Assembly: GCF_964355755.1 (NCBI RefSeq) | Contig: NC_092676.1 | Coordinates: 26,022,288-26,086,287 of the forward strand | DNA length: 64,000 nucleotides | Source of the DNA: Antedon mediterranea | Lineage: Eukaryota; Echinodermata; Crinoidea; Comatulida; Antedonidae | Direction of reading: 5' to 3' | Part shown: positions 1 through 15,000 of the stretch, in pieces | Layout: every line of letters begins with the position of its first letter | How positions within the stretch are numbered: position 1 is the stretch's first letter | Translations under genes and position numbers: made by a program | The notes under the pieces: generated by a model | Told to the model about the DNA's origin: nothing | Seen by the model: the letters and a program-made list of their open reading frames with translations, nothing else | Database searches by the model: none

Positions 1-78
1 GTTTTTTTTAGTTTTCAGTTGTTTTTTAAATGCATAAAACATACAATTAAATATCACAATTTTTTTACTATTCTATAG

Positions 79-3000
79 AGTCACCACTAAAATGCCATTA
101 TCAATAGCATGCACTGCAAATTTAGTGGAGGCTTGTGTGTTTGAGAAGAAAGGTGGGAGCGTGGAAAGCATTCGACTTGCTTATGCAATGTCTTTGATAA
201 GGTTTGTCAGGTTTTCTGCAGTCTGCAATAAAAGGGAAAGAACTCTGTTTAACATCTCATACATGCCAACACTCCCATTTTCATGCTTTCACATTTTCTC
301 CCGAATTACAAAGATAACTGAATTTTGATGTGTGTGTGTTGTTTTCTGCATTAAAATTTAAAAAAATATGGTAGAGATATGACATGGTGACATTTTTTTG
401 TCACAAAAAGTTTTACACACAACCAAATTTATGATATTTAATCCATTGTACGACCATCTGCAGTCATAATTTTTTTATTTCTTTTCTTCCAAACCGAAAG
501 ATTCCCCATACATACTGTGAACGCCACGCAATACTGCTTGTCACGTCACACACCAAACTCCTTACCTCTCCTGATTTCCATAATAAATAGAGGGTGCTGT
601 TGACCTATAAAAAACACCACCACCTGTTTTTTTAACTTCAGATGTTAGCATATATGACATCTTAATTACTCATTGTGATACTGGAAGAATATGGGAACCC
701 TTGATAATTATTTGCATCCAAAGCATTGTAAAATAATTATTTATGTATTTTTTTCTATAGATTTGTAAACATGATGACAGATCGTTACCAAAACAAGTTC
801 TTTGCTCAGCCTATTCATGTGATTGCACAAGAAGTGAGAACCATTAAAGATTTACATAGTAATGAAAAAAAAACAATAACACTCTACAGCTATATAATAA
901 TATTATACAATTATATTTTATACCTACCAACATTTAGTGAGACGTTAAATTCAAATTGTATATAGGGCCCTCTATGTAATTTCTACTCAAAATAATCGCA
1001 TAATATGCCCTCTATATTTAATTTTTCGATAAATTGAGTTGGCTTTCCTTTACTACATCAACCATAAAATACAAGTGGACATGGACCTAGGCTAATTATG
1101 CTCAAAATAATCAAATAATGTGCAGTCCTAGGCTATTTTCCATTCTTTCTATTTTTATGGATGTGTGAGAAATAGCCACATACATGTGAGGCATAAATCA
1201 GCCCTCATGTGTGAGAAATAGCCACATACATGTGAGGCATAAATCAGCCCTCATGTGTGAGAAATAGCCACATACATGTGAGGCATAAATCAGCCCTCAT
1301 GTGTGAGAAATAGCCACATACATGTGAGGCATAAATCAGCCCTCATGTGTGAGAAATAGCCACATACATGTGAGGCATAAATCAGCCCTCATGTGTGAGA
1401 AATAGCCACATACATGTGAGGCATAAATCAGCCCTCATGTGTGAGAAATAGCCACATACATGTGAGGCATAAATCAGCCCTCATGTGTGAGAAATAGCCA
1501 CATACATGTGAGGCATAAATCAGCCCTCATGTGTGAGAAATAGCCACATACATGTGAGGCATAAATCAGCCCTCATGTGTGAGAAATAGCCACATACATG
1601 TGAGGCATAAATCAGCCCTCATGTGTGAGAAATAGCCACATACATGTGAGGCATAAATCAGCCCTCATGTGTGAGAAATAGCCACATACATGTGAGGCAT
1701 AAATCAGCCCTCATGTGTGAGAAATAGCCACATACATGTGAGGCATAAATCAGCCCTCATGTGTGAGAAATAGCCACATACATGTGAGGCATAAATCAGC
1801 CCTCATGTGTGAGAAATAGCCACATACATGTGAGGCATAAATCAGCCCTCATGTGTGAGAAATAGCCACATACATGTGAGGCATAAATCAGCCCTCATGT
1901 GTGAGAAATAGCCACATACATGTGAGGCATAAATCAGCCCTCATGTGTGAGAAATAGCCACATACATGTGAGGCATAAATCAGCCCTCATGTGTGAGAAA
2001 TAGCCACATACATGTGAGGCATAAATTAGCCCTCATGTGTGAGAAATAACCACATACATGTGAGGCATAAATCAGCCCTCATGTGTGAGAAATAGCCACA
2101 TACATGTGAGGCATAAATCAGCCCTCATGTGAGAAATAGCCACATACATGTGAGGCATAAATCAGCCCTCATGTGTGAGAAATAGCCACATACATGTGAG
2201 GCATAAATCAGCCCTCATGTGTGAGAAATAGCCACATACATGCGAGGCATAAATCAGCCCTCATGTGTGAGAAATAGCCACATACATGTGAGGCATAAAT
2301 CAGCCCTCATGTGTGAGAAATAGCCACATACATGTGAGGCATAAATCAGCCCTCATGTGTGAGAAATAGCCACATACATGTGAGGCATAAATCAGCCCTC
2401 ATGTGTGAGAAATAGCCACATACATGTGAGGCATAAATCAGCCCTCATGTGTGAGAGTTGGCAGGTATACAATATAAAGGTCATTTATTTTTACGCAGTC
2501 ATCATTTTTCTTGTCACATCAGAACAGGTAACTGTAGAACACATAATCATTGACGACTGTTCTTCAACATTTATTAGATTGGCATCCCAGTTTGGATCGT
2601 AAATCTGCGTCACTCTGCAACACATGGTGAGCTGCCTTCCTTGAGCATGCTCAAATCAGGTGTAGCATTTGCGTTGTCATGGTTGCAAACTGATTACTGG
2701 GAGAAGAACGAAGACAATGATTCAAGCGGATCAGAAACGGATGTTAAAGGTACACTACCATTTTTTTTCCCCCAAATTTTCAATTCAATTTATGTTCGCT
2801 AGCATTGAATATGCACTGCACTGTATACATAGTGCTTGTATTTCTTAGGTTTTTCTTCATTTTTCAGTACAACTTTGGCAACTTCTCATAAGATATCAAC
2901 AAGAACAGTATATGGTCAGTTTACTTTTTCACCTTTTTAAAAGAAATTGATTTAAAATATTATGAATGCTATTAAAATAATGGTAATAGACAAAATAAAT

Positions 3001-6000
3001 AAGTGTTTACAGTAAGATTTTTAAATATACTTGAAATGAGATACATTAAAAGATCACAATTTTAAATATAGTAAATATTTACTTGGAGGTAAATATTGTG
3101 GAAATTAAATATTGCCCTCTATTGTTTGCAAATACAAACAGCCAGTACTTTAAAAATACTTTTTAAAATATAAGAAATTGCTCCCTCTATTGTGCATGTA
3201 GCACATTAAAATGTTAAATTAAAACTGAATACATTAATACAAGTTACAAATTTGACCAACTAAGACAGCATCGTATGACGATGCCCGACCAGTTATCTCG
3301 TCTGGACAAAATTTAAGCATGTTTAAATTCCTTTCACAATTTGTAATTAGGAAACATTCTTGCGTAATCACGCAAAATGATTTAGATTCACGTGCTGACT
3401 GATAATGATCAATATTAATCATTATTATACTCTGTAGATTTTACAAATGGGATGGTCCCCAACAAATGAAGCTATCACAGAGATTCTATCTGATATTTCA
3501 GATTTGCTTGAGAATGACATTGTAATGTGAGTTTGTTTTTATGATAATATTTAGCATATTTATTATGGGGTACTTGCATGGTTGGGTTTGAGAGTTACAT
3601 TAGTATATACACAGTATCTAACGTTTTAAATAGTCTGTTAAAAAAATCTATGTAATTATTATTATTTTAACATAAAAAATGCCAAATATACATATAAAAG
3701 AATAAAATGACTATTATATACATTTATTATATACATATTGAAATTTTGCCTTTTTTGTATGTATTTACATATACATTTTACAAGAGCAGAAAAATTGGTA
3801 CAAATTTATAAAGTAATGATATGTTTTGTTTTTACAGACAACACTTGTTTACCACATTACTTCAAGATGGCTTCCTTGTACCAACAGACCAACAAATACA
3901 GTCGTTAGCCATTGGCACTAGTAAGAAAACCAATTTGTATGTTGCTGGGGCACTACCTTAGTAATCCCAGGTACTGGGTTCAAATCCTGTCCTGACACAC
4001 TTTAACCAACAGATCAACAAATACAGTCATTAGCCATTGACACTAGTAAGAAAACCAACTTGTATGTTGCTGGGGCACTACTTTAGTAATCCAAGGTAAT
4101 GGGTTGAAGTCCTGTCCTGACACACTTTAACCAACAGATCAACAAATACAGTCATTAGCCATTGACACTAGTAAGAAAACCAACTTGTATGTTGCTGGGG
4201 CACTACTTTAGTAATCCAAGGTAATGGGTTCAAGCCCTGTCCTGACACACTTTAACCAACAGATCAACAAATACAGTAATTAGCCATTGACACTAGTAAG
4301 AAAACCAACTTGTATGTTGCTGGGGCACTACTTTAGTAATCCAAGGTAATGGGTTCAAGTCCTGTCCTGACACACTTTAACCAACAGATCAACAAATACA
4401 GTCGTTAGCCATTAACACTAGTAAGAAAATCAATTTGTTGCGGCTACCTTAGTAGTTTATGGAGCTGTGTTCAAATCTTGTCTTTGCCATAGAACCAACC
4501 ATGTTTTGTTGACCAAAGTTACATCAAACAAAAATAAACAAACATACATTTTACACCCTGGTTCATTTATTAAATATCAATGCCCCCTTGTTTAATTTTT
4601 AAATTAGATATTAACCATTATTTTTCTCATTGTATAGATGATAAAACAAATACCAATAACATTACAGAAATTCCAGAAACCTTTCTAAATCTCTGGAAAC
4701 CATTACTGAAAAAACTGAGCAAGTTGAAAATTCTCCACAACATATTGGAACCACTTTGTCAGGAAATATGCAAATTTAAAAGTCCAATGATGCAATCTGC
4801 CCAATATCTCACTGGTTGGATGCAGTTATTTTTAGAAGCCACCAATACGAACCGTGTGTTTTTATTTTATTGTATAACAATATAGAAAATATTAAAGATG
4901 TATTGTCCCCCAAAAACATGAAAAACAAATATTAATAAAATCAGACTTTGAATATGCCATTTTGTAGTTTTAACAAAGTTAATCACTTTCATAAGAAACA
5001 AGGCCATATAGATGGCTGCAGTCGCGTGCTCATTAGTGTTTACCGACCGACCGACCAACCTACCAACTGACCGAAATTACTGAACATTTATATTTTTTAA
5101 GTTTACACGTGCGTAGCCTGTCACTTTTGACGTGCTCGTATAACGTAATTTCGAGTTGAAAAGTAAGTCAAGAAAACAGAAATCGAGCAAAAAGAGTGCG
5201 CTATAACGTAGCGCGCAAAAATCTGCGCACTCATGGCAATTTTGTAAGCGTTACATGCGGTACGCACGTAATTGTATTGCCATATGATGATTTATGCCCT
5301 GAAATTTATGAGTACCAAATTTTATTTAATTGTGATTCATGGTTGTGAAGATATGATTACAAACGTGATTTCGTTAAATCGTGCGTACACCGCGTAATTT
5401 TTTATTGCGCACCGTGAAAACATAACCACATCGATTCCTGGCCATAAGGAATATACTGTGAAAAATTGACTTAGCTAGATTAAACTTATATCAAGATAAG
5501 GTCAGAAAGCGATAAAACGCATAGTGATACCGGACCGACAGACAGACCGACCGACATAGTGAACTATAGAGTCGCGTCCACGCGACTAAAAAACTGAAAA
5601 AATAATATGTTCACTTATAAAATGACAAAATAAACAACTACATTGAACCAAACACCAATTGACTGGCAGTCAATTTGACTATTGTTTGCTTTAAATCACT
5701 TTTTTTTTGGTAAATATTTTGTTCTTTTTCGATCCAATTTTTTTGTCAAAGTGAATAACTTTATGTGACATTAAAATGGCATATTCTACAAAAAATGTAA
5801 AAAAATTATTTTTTTAGGGGGACAATATATCTTTAAATTAAAAAGTGTTTTCCTAATTAAAAGATATTCTAGTTGTCTTCTGAATCTATTTCTACAATGT
5901 CACATGACTTAATCCAATAAATATATTTAATTTGTTATTAACTATAGTGCCCAAAAAAAATGTTGGAAGCAGTCGGCATGGTTTGGTAGTTGTTTCATCA

Positions 6001-9000
6001 GAGGTTGATTGGCACCATATCTTTAACTTGTGTGTTGAGAGTCCTAACCCATATACATGTCACTTTGTTCAAAGGTAAGACTGTGTTTATACTGCATGTT
6101 ATTATGTCATTTTTCAATATATGTAGTTTTAAAATACTGGATCTCATTTAACTAAACTTTACTTTATTGCCAACAAAAACAGTCGATCAAAGCATATTGA
6201 TCGAAACGTCGAGAAACTCAATAGTTCTTTTCAGAACTAAGACCGCAAACTTTATATCAACAAAAACAACATAAACATGAACAATCATCATTGACAAAAA
6301 GTTATAAGATTTAGTTAAATGAAACTAATCAAAGCTTAACTACTAAAAATGAATTACAATAAGACTCTTTTATACAAATATTTACTTACGTGTACTAAAT
6401 AATTCAAGTTCTTTAATATCCTTTAAACATTTCATTAAACTGAACTACTAAAAATGAACTGAGATAAGACTCTTTTATACAAATCAAGTTACTTACTTGT
6501 ACTAAATAATTCAAGTTCTTTAATATCCTTTAAAATTTCTTTCTTTCTTTATTAAAAACAAACCAATTGGCAGCAAATCTGCTGAATTGCATGGTAAGGA
6601 ACAATATACATTCAAAAGACAAGTAAAGTAAAAGTCATCATTAAACAAAATTATCGCAATTACAAAATATATGTAATTGTAAACATAAAGTAAAAAAAAT
6701 ATAGTCTTATTGCAAGGATATAGTATATACATTATTACTTAATTACATCTCATTAAACTGAACTATAAACTACTAAAAATGAACTGAGATAAGACTCTTT
6801 TATACAAATCAAGTTATTTACTTGTACTAAATACTTCTAGTTCTTTAATATCCTTTAAACCAATACACAAACTAGGCTTATATCGTCTAATAGCTATGGC
6901 TTCTGCAATTAAAAGCTCAGACGAATGTGCATACCGAATAATATGAGTGTTTTCGAAAATTAAAGACTCTGTAAGACAAAGTTTAGATAAAGAGGTGTTA
7001 GTTGCACCAAGAGCCATAGAATGCTTATCAATTATATTTTCAAAATCATTACAACTGTTGATGTGTTTATAAACCAAACTGTTTATTGTTCGTGAATGCT
7101 CGCCAACTCTTACTTGTAAACATCTACCAGTTTTACCTATATAACTAGCAAAACATCCGGGGCATGTAAATTGATACACCACAGAACTACAGTATTCTTT
7201 GGGTGTTGGATCCTTATGTGAAATGAAGACATCGTTTGATTGCCATTGTGTTTTAAATGTAACATCAACAAGTAATTGTTGATTTATTGCTTTCCTTAAC
7301 TTATCAACAATTATGTCACCATGGTTACCTATAAATGGTAGCCGCATCCGAACCGTTGGTTTATCATATTTATTAGTAGAAGACGCACTGGTTGAGAAAC
7401 CATTCGATTCCATTAACTGTTTTGCCTTTTTTTGCTCACCTTCTAATTTATCACTAAATACAGAGCTATGCATCCAAAACACTTTATTTTTACTTGTTAC
7501 ACCTCTTTCATATTGAATAGCCTGCTGAGTGTAAATATTTTTATTCATCTCTATATCACAAAGAACAGGATTAAATGATCTTAATATGTCATCTATATCT
7601 TTAGGCCTGACTACCACCAGTGCATTATCTGCAAAACGTGTATAAGATCGAATAACACCTTTATTCAGTAGATCAGGCACTGTTGATTTCTCCAGTTCTG
7701 TTATAAGAATGTTATTTAGCACTAGTCCCAATGGGAAACCCATTAAAACGCCATCAGTTTGGTGATACAACTGACCGTTACAAGAAAATACTGTTTTAGT
7801 ACATGCGTCTTTAATAAGCTTACACAAAGTGCTTCGTTTTAGATTGGTTACTACTAGTTTTTTGTTAAAAACCCTGTCTAGTATTATATCAATTAAATCA
7901 TTTAAAGGAAAATTAGTCAATAACAATTGAAGATTAATTAAAACACACTGATATCCTTCGGAATGTGGAATGTTCTTGATATGATTACAACTATCGTAAC
8001 TGTCTTTCAAAACAAATTTATTTTGAGTCAACGGAAACAAAAGTTCAGCGAGAAATTGTGCAACAGGATAATATGCTGTGCCTGTGGTGTCGATTACTGG
8101 TCGAATTAGCGGAATAGATTTAGAATCCTTACGGAAAATTGGCACACCGTAGACTTGTGCAGGTTTTGTCGATGTGGGGCGCATTCTCTCGTATTCTATA
8201 TCACTAATTTCACGTCGAGAATGAATGGTTCGCAAGTAAGTCTTAAGTGTGTTTAACTGGGTCAACAACGATTGACTGTATTGCTTAAACTTTTTGTCAT
8301 CAGAAAATACATTAACAAGTTGTTTTAGGTAATCAGATTTGCTTAACAAAACTACACAGGTTCTTTTATTGCTTTCCTTATGTGTTTTAACTTCTTCATC
8401 AGGATTAACTTCTTTATTTGGATTAACTTCTTTATCAGGATTAACTTCTTCATCGGGATTAACTTCTTCATCGGGATTAACTTCATCTGGTTTTACTTTT
8501 TCATCTGGCTTAACTTCTACATCTCGTTTAACTTCTTGATTAACTTCTTCATCTGGTTTAACTTCATCTGGATTTACTTCTTTATCTGGTACTTCTGATT
8601 CAAGTATAGCATATCTTTCTTGAAGGTCTTCCAATATTTCAAGTCGTTTTGCATCATCAGATAACTGCTTGCCATCAAAATTAAGGAAGTTCCAAACCAT
8701 TGCAGATATTGCATTCTTGATTCTCTTTCTTTCAAGTAATGAGTCCGGTAGAAGTCCAGAAGAATTAAGTTGATCCCAAATGAATTCAGCCTGAATGAGC
8801 ATGTCATCCTCTTTGGGTTTTGTAACTAATCTGTTTTCAACAGCATATTCCAAAACTTCTTTTTCCTCACAAGTCAGCAATTGATCACATAAATAGTTGA
8901 TAGTCTGTGTGTGGTGTTCTTTAGTTGAATACGCTCGCAGAACTTTTGGTACCATTTTGTCATGATAAGATTTGCTCATTTTCCTAAAAGTGCAAGATGC

Positions 9001-12000
9001 AGTATAGTAGATCAGTTTAAATGCCCTAGATGCCATGATTATATACGGATGGATAGAATATGTTTAATGTTTGAAAGATCAACTAGCCAGTTGGAATGGA
9101 ACAGTCACTATTTCAGTCGTTTAATTTATTCTTATATATAAATACAAATTATCATTATGCACCAACTGGAATCAATATCAATATTTTTCATTGTTATTTA
9201 AATTTTTAAAGTCTTTTGTCAAATATTAATATCCTTTCTATCCGATTTTCACCTTGAAGAAATTGGGAAAAAAATCAAATGACAAGAATATTGTTGTCAT
9301 GATGTATACAATCGCACACATGTTGCTTTAAATTGTTATGCCAAATAAACATCTAGAAAACATTTTTTTGGTTCATTAGATTTTAATCAAATTATGCACG
9401 ACTACACACGATAGACTATGGTCCTGTTACAGTTGTCTTTATAAGCCAAGGGCACTCAGATGTCCCTCTAATTAAGGACCTGAAATTTGGTTTATTAGAT
9501 TTTGATCAAATTAAGCACGACTACACACAATAGAGTATGGTCCTGTTACAGTTGTCTTTATAAGCTAAGGGCATTCAGATGTCCCTCTAATTAAGGACCG
9601 GGAATTAGGTTTATTAATTATTGGGACCACTTTACTAATAAAGATCTAAATATTTCTGTGCATTCAGCATTGTCTCTAATTGAAACTTCAATCACAATTG
9701 CATTGAAATGAATAATAATTTAGTTTATTAATTAATAGCATAGAGATATTATAATAAACTGTAATATAATATCTATGAGAATGAAGAGAAAATGTCCACA
9801 TATAATTTAAGTCTGTATGTGCAAGTATATTGTTCTTCACATTAATAATTTAATATGTCCTTTCCAGGGATTAAACAATAAGAAATGATAGTGTAATATA
9901 CAAAGCATGCATAGAGCCGGAACAAAGTAGCATGGTAGCCCTACAGGTAGTAGAGCATAAGTGCCTCTAGCACCTTCGGTGGCGTAGTGCGCTCTAGAAA
10001 TCTGTATTTTTATTATATCTACATTACATTACATCTGAGTCTGCATACTAAGTTTGAGTTTTATTATTCGTACAGATTTTTTAATCTTTACTGCTAAAAT
10101 TTATTATAAATTATACGTAAAATGCTTTAATCTGGTTTTTTTTACGAACTTAATAAAGTCTTGATTGGAAACTGCATCTACACTGTACGTAAAGTCGCAG
10201 GTTATTCCCCCATATACATTTATTACATTCAGTATAATATACATTTTTGTATCTTTAATATTTCATGTTTAAAATTTATCTCGGGAGGAAGTAAATAAAT
10301 ATTGAATTAATAATTTATCATACAAAAAATAAAGTGGGTTTGGGTTTTGAATGTCAAGGGTACTAAGTTTAAACAAAAGAGATACCTAAACTTGGGAATT
10401 TCCCAAAATAAGTTGTGCCCTGGGATTTTTGACAAACAAAAGCTTTGGTACATAGACAGGCGTATTCGACTAGTCTGCGAGGTAGACATCTGTCTATGTT
10501 TGATTATGCAGATCATATTCTTTATTGTTTGCCTACCCGGGAGGTCCCATTCCTTTTAGGTTTGTTATTAGTTTAACCATTTTTATTATGATACTGTAAC
10601 TAAAGCCAGTCATGTGAATATGTTCATTGTACAGCTGAAATCGAAAGTTATGATTGCTTTATTTTGACCTTGAAAGGTCAAGGTGACTTTCATAATTTAC
10701 AATAACACTAATTGACCAAAACCTCCGTGCCATTTGATTTCCGGACCTAACCCAAAAACCAAAGACCAAAGTCCAGCCTTCTGCAGAGCCCCATCTATAA
10801 CAAACTCTAGATCCGTCCAGTGGAAACTCTTATAAATAAATAAAACAAAAATCTGTACTGCTTAGATAAATAAAAACTAATTAAAACAGTAAAAGAAAAG
10901 TTTAGCGGTCTCTTCTAAGATAAAAGTTAACAGAAAGTGATTTTAAGATTATTTACCTAGTTGATATCATTTGTATGAATCAGTTGTTTCCTTATTTGAC
11001 TGAAAGTGAAATTACGATGTATTAATATTTGGTCTAGTAGTCTGCGGTCTATATTTATAGAAATGTGTTCATCGTTTATATAATATATTGTCCAGTTTGT
11101 TTTGTTCTATGTCTAAAGCTCTATACTATCAAACTAGTTTGACAAACAAAGTGTGATGTGCCAACATATGGTAGTGATATGCCCAAATATGGTAGTGATA
11201 TGACATCATCATGTTCATATATGGGCACATTAAAAATTTTTGTCACATAAAGTTTGATAGTGTAGGCAGAATTTGATTGATTTCGCCACAATTACAAGTT
11301 ATGTAATATAAACAAACAAACAAACAAATAATAGAAGTCCAAAAAGAGGTCAATTTAAGATTTGAACCCCACCACCATTACTAAATTTAATGGCATAAAA
11401 ATCTAATTTTCATAGAATTATTTGGTTATAGACTATGCTCTGTTTACATTATCAAACTTTATGTGACAAAAAATGTGATGTGCCCATATATGGACAAGAT
11501 GATGTCATATCACTACCGTATTTAGGCATATTACTACCATATTTGGGCACATCACACTTTTTTTGTCAAACTTTGATAGTGTAGAGAGAGCTTTACAGTT
11601 TTCTTTGGTTATTGTTTTGCTTTACGTAGCACTACCAGCAGGATTTTGTTTTGTTTTTTTTAAAGTTTTTTTTTGCTATATACAGTAGTTATGACATGCT
11701 ATTTGGGCCAAAATGTCTTTTTTTAAACAAATATTAGGCTGAATCGATAGTGCTGAATATATTTTGCATTTCATGTACTAATTGCAAACCATTTTGATGG
11801 CCAAATATTATATTCAATTTGTGTTACGCAATAATAAGTAATAATAATATTTATCATTTTACTCTCGATCTCATTCCAATAAGATAATATAAGTTGCTAC
11901 ACTTTTGTTATATTAACTCATAATTCCTGCATAGTTCTTATCACAAGATTTCTGTTTTACTACAGCGAATAAATTAGTTAAATAATTACCATTGGCCACT

Positions 12001-15000
12001 TAATCTATCTTGAAGCATCATACACTTATTTTCGTACTCACATCCTGGTCTCTCGGACTACTTTATTTTGTGGTTGTCTTTTTTTGACCACACAATTGAT
12101 TGCATTGAAATAGTTTAGGTTTCAATAACACATTTGTTAATAATTAGCAATATTAATTTATAAATCATGTGCTTATGATTATGAATGTACATATCTGTAG
12201 AATTAATATCTGGCGTCATGTCTTATCACATGTTTACCTTTCGTCAGAATGTTCTTGAAGACAATTCAATTTCTTCTCCTTATCAGAAATTATTGTCTTA
12301 TATGAACAACAGAAATCAGTTACTTGGTCCACCTAAAAAAATTGTCCTCATTTAGGGTACTTTGTAAAAACTTTTGATAATGAAATAATACTTATAATTA
12401 TTGAGGTGCTTAAAGATATATTTTACCCCTAAAAAAACTTGAAAAAAAAATTTAATTCAAAGCAAAAAATACTTGTCTGTCAGACAATGGTTTTTTCTCT
12501 TTTGTCCTAAAATTTTTTTGAGTTTGAGTGAATAACTTTGTTAAAACTGCAAAATGGCCTATTTATAGTTGTGATTTTATTAATATTCATTTTTCATGTT
12601 TTGGGGGGACAATACATCTTTAATAATGAGGCACTTTGTTAACAGCGCCATAGAAATTAAAATAAAAATGTTTTTTTTAAATGTTATACTGTCGTGAGGT
12701 GGTTTCCCGAATGATCGTAAAATCAAAACGACCAACTAGCGTTCTTGTCACCAACTAGTCATCCATTCATAGAAGTACTGATGTAGTAGCCTATCTGTAC
12801 GGTGACCATAGAATGTGACCCGAGACCATTAAGAACCAAACCTTTTTACAAAATTTCCCCCAAGCAAAGACTTCTTTCTTCATCATCCAAACATGAAAAT
12901 GTATGTGTACTGGTATACAACAGACTTACTACATTATGTCATTGACCTATTTAAACAGGATGTAATTAACAGGCTTTGACAAAATTATATTACCTCCTTG
13001 TATTGTAGGGCAAAGTTATTAATGGTGGTAGATCCTGGAATGTATATTATATATCAACCATTATCGGATAGCAATATAACTTGGGACAAATAATAATCGC
13101 AGACATTTTAGTTAAGCAGATGCCTGACTAAAAACTGTTTATTTTATTTTACACACAGTTTATAACCTTGTTCTTTGGTTATGAATTTAGCTTGAAAAGA
13201 CCACCAAATGTAAAATAATATTTGTAGGTAATATATACATAAAATTATATATATAAAATAATATTAATAGGTGATCATCCTAACTCTAAAAATTATCCAC
13301 ACTCCAATAAATTAGTTAGTATTAAATACATTTTTATTAATAGTCTTTTTAAAAGATGAAAACGGTATTATTATTTTTATATTTTAGTTTAAAAAGTACT
13401 ATTGTACTCAGGGCCCCAAACTGGTTAAATATTGGGAATAAATAAATAAGTATCCCCAGTGACAAACACTCGCTTGTTAAAAACTAACATAATATTGTTA
13501 TTGTTTATAAAGGTAATAATATTTTTAAATGATCAACCATGTTGTTCAAAAGTGTCACAAATAACATTACCATACTCGTTATGTAAAATTAAACATTTTT
13601 TTAGGCATGGTTAATAGTAGTAGAACACTACAATGTTCAATATACCACACTCTTTTCAAAACACTATTTTTGTCCATATAACTCAAGATTAAAACGAATC
13701 CGTAGCAATTAAAAGTCACCAAATCCGTGTCAATCTAATTTGTGTACTTGATGAGTGGTTTCTGTAGCAGATAAAATCACTTATTAAACCATGGTTAAAT
13801 ATTGCATCCTGAATCAATTTAGGTCAAAGGTTATTAACTGTAGAAGCTTTTTTTTTATGTGTAAATTATAGTATTATTTCTTTGTTAAATAAGCATAAAC
13901 TTAAATAATTATTATATTAAAGAAATCGTTTATTGTTTTTCTGATTCTTTAGCATACAAGCACATTTTAAACTTTCTAAAAATAACAGTTTATTCTTCTA
14001 AATCATTTGTCCGCTATGATTCTTATATTTAATATTTTGCATATTGACATTCAAGTGCAAAGTAGTATCTCACTCAGCAACCCATTTTGCGTATGAGCCA
14101 TTGATGTCACAGGAATATTTGGAAATATTTTTGTATTATTACAGTAGACTCTCTGTTAATAGGACACCTTCAGGACACAAAGAAGTGTCCTTAAATAGTG
14201 GTGTCCCCTAAATAGGGATTGACAATGTGAACATTTAAAAATAATTTTGTATAACAGTACAAGCTCGGGACCCAAAAAGGCATCCCTTAAATTCTTGATT
14301 CTATGATTTTTCATATTGACATAAAATGATTTTCAGAATTATTGATTATTTGAAAATTAATTTGTATAATAGAACAAGTTCGAACAAAAAAATTTGTTCT
14401 CTAAACTCTTATATACTTAATTATCTTATATTTTTCATATGCCATAAAATAATTTTCAGAATTATTGATTATTTGGAAAAGATTTTGTATAACAGTAAAA
14501 CATTGGGACCCAAAAAGGCGTCCCCTACATTCTTTTATATATATATTTTTTCAGAATAATTGATTATTTGAAACCACCTCTGACTCCTGAAGTGAAAACA
14601 AAAGTGATTGAGCTTACAGAGATCTACCTCAACCAGTATAAAGAACAAGTATTTGAGGCAATAGAAAAAGATGTAAATAAGGAGGTGGTCTGGCAACCAT
14701 ATTCTATAGATAAACTGAAATTGCAGTCTTTAAAGCCTGTTGCGTCAGTGTGCAATCAGTCACAGTTGACTGACGCGGAGAAGTTGAGAAATTGGGATAG
14801 AAAATGTAAGGCCTGGCAGAGAAGTCAAGGTAAGAATAAGATACACTAGAGGCATGCATGGTTCCTTGGGACCTGTCCGGCTGCTGTAGAATAAAAACGA
14901 TTAGTAATACAGGTTTATTGTTGAATCAGTTATTTTTAATCAATATGAACTGCATTGTGGTTAATGATGACATGCAGCCACCACAGATGCGCCAAAGAAT

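Larger units (their letters stand above)
6075..14554 (+). other. 8.5-kb LAS1L intron, content summary
   Basis: This intron separates the exons ending CHFVQ|R and starting R|IIDYLK. From left to right it holds the Penelope-related 3' repeats and ORF (6181-9036), a 119-bp tandem duplication (9370-9607), AT-rich sequence without recognised genes (9610-11110), two palindromic MITEs (11115-11273, 11435-11595), a TTAA MITE (12410-12623), plain AT-rich sequence (12624-14130), and duplicated acceptor-site blocks just before the next exon (14150-14550). Confidence 0.8.

Noticed and set aside
1161-2456. CRISPR-like regular repeat spacing
   Set aside because: Units are contiguous 46-bp copies without unique spacers, in an animal intron.
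6181-6262. Active hammerhead ribozyme at the Penelope end
   Set aside because: CGAAACGTC is present but I find no CTGANGA in the right place on either strand.
8339-8807. Plus- and minus-strand ORFs inside the Penelope gene
   Set aside because: Shadow frames of the acidic coding repeat.
9917-10000. Possible tRNA-like or snRNA-like element near GGTGGCGTAGTGCGCTC
   Set aside because: No A/B box pair and no foldable cloverleaf could be supported.
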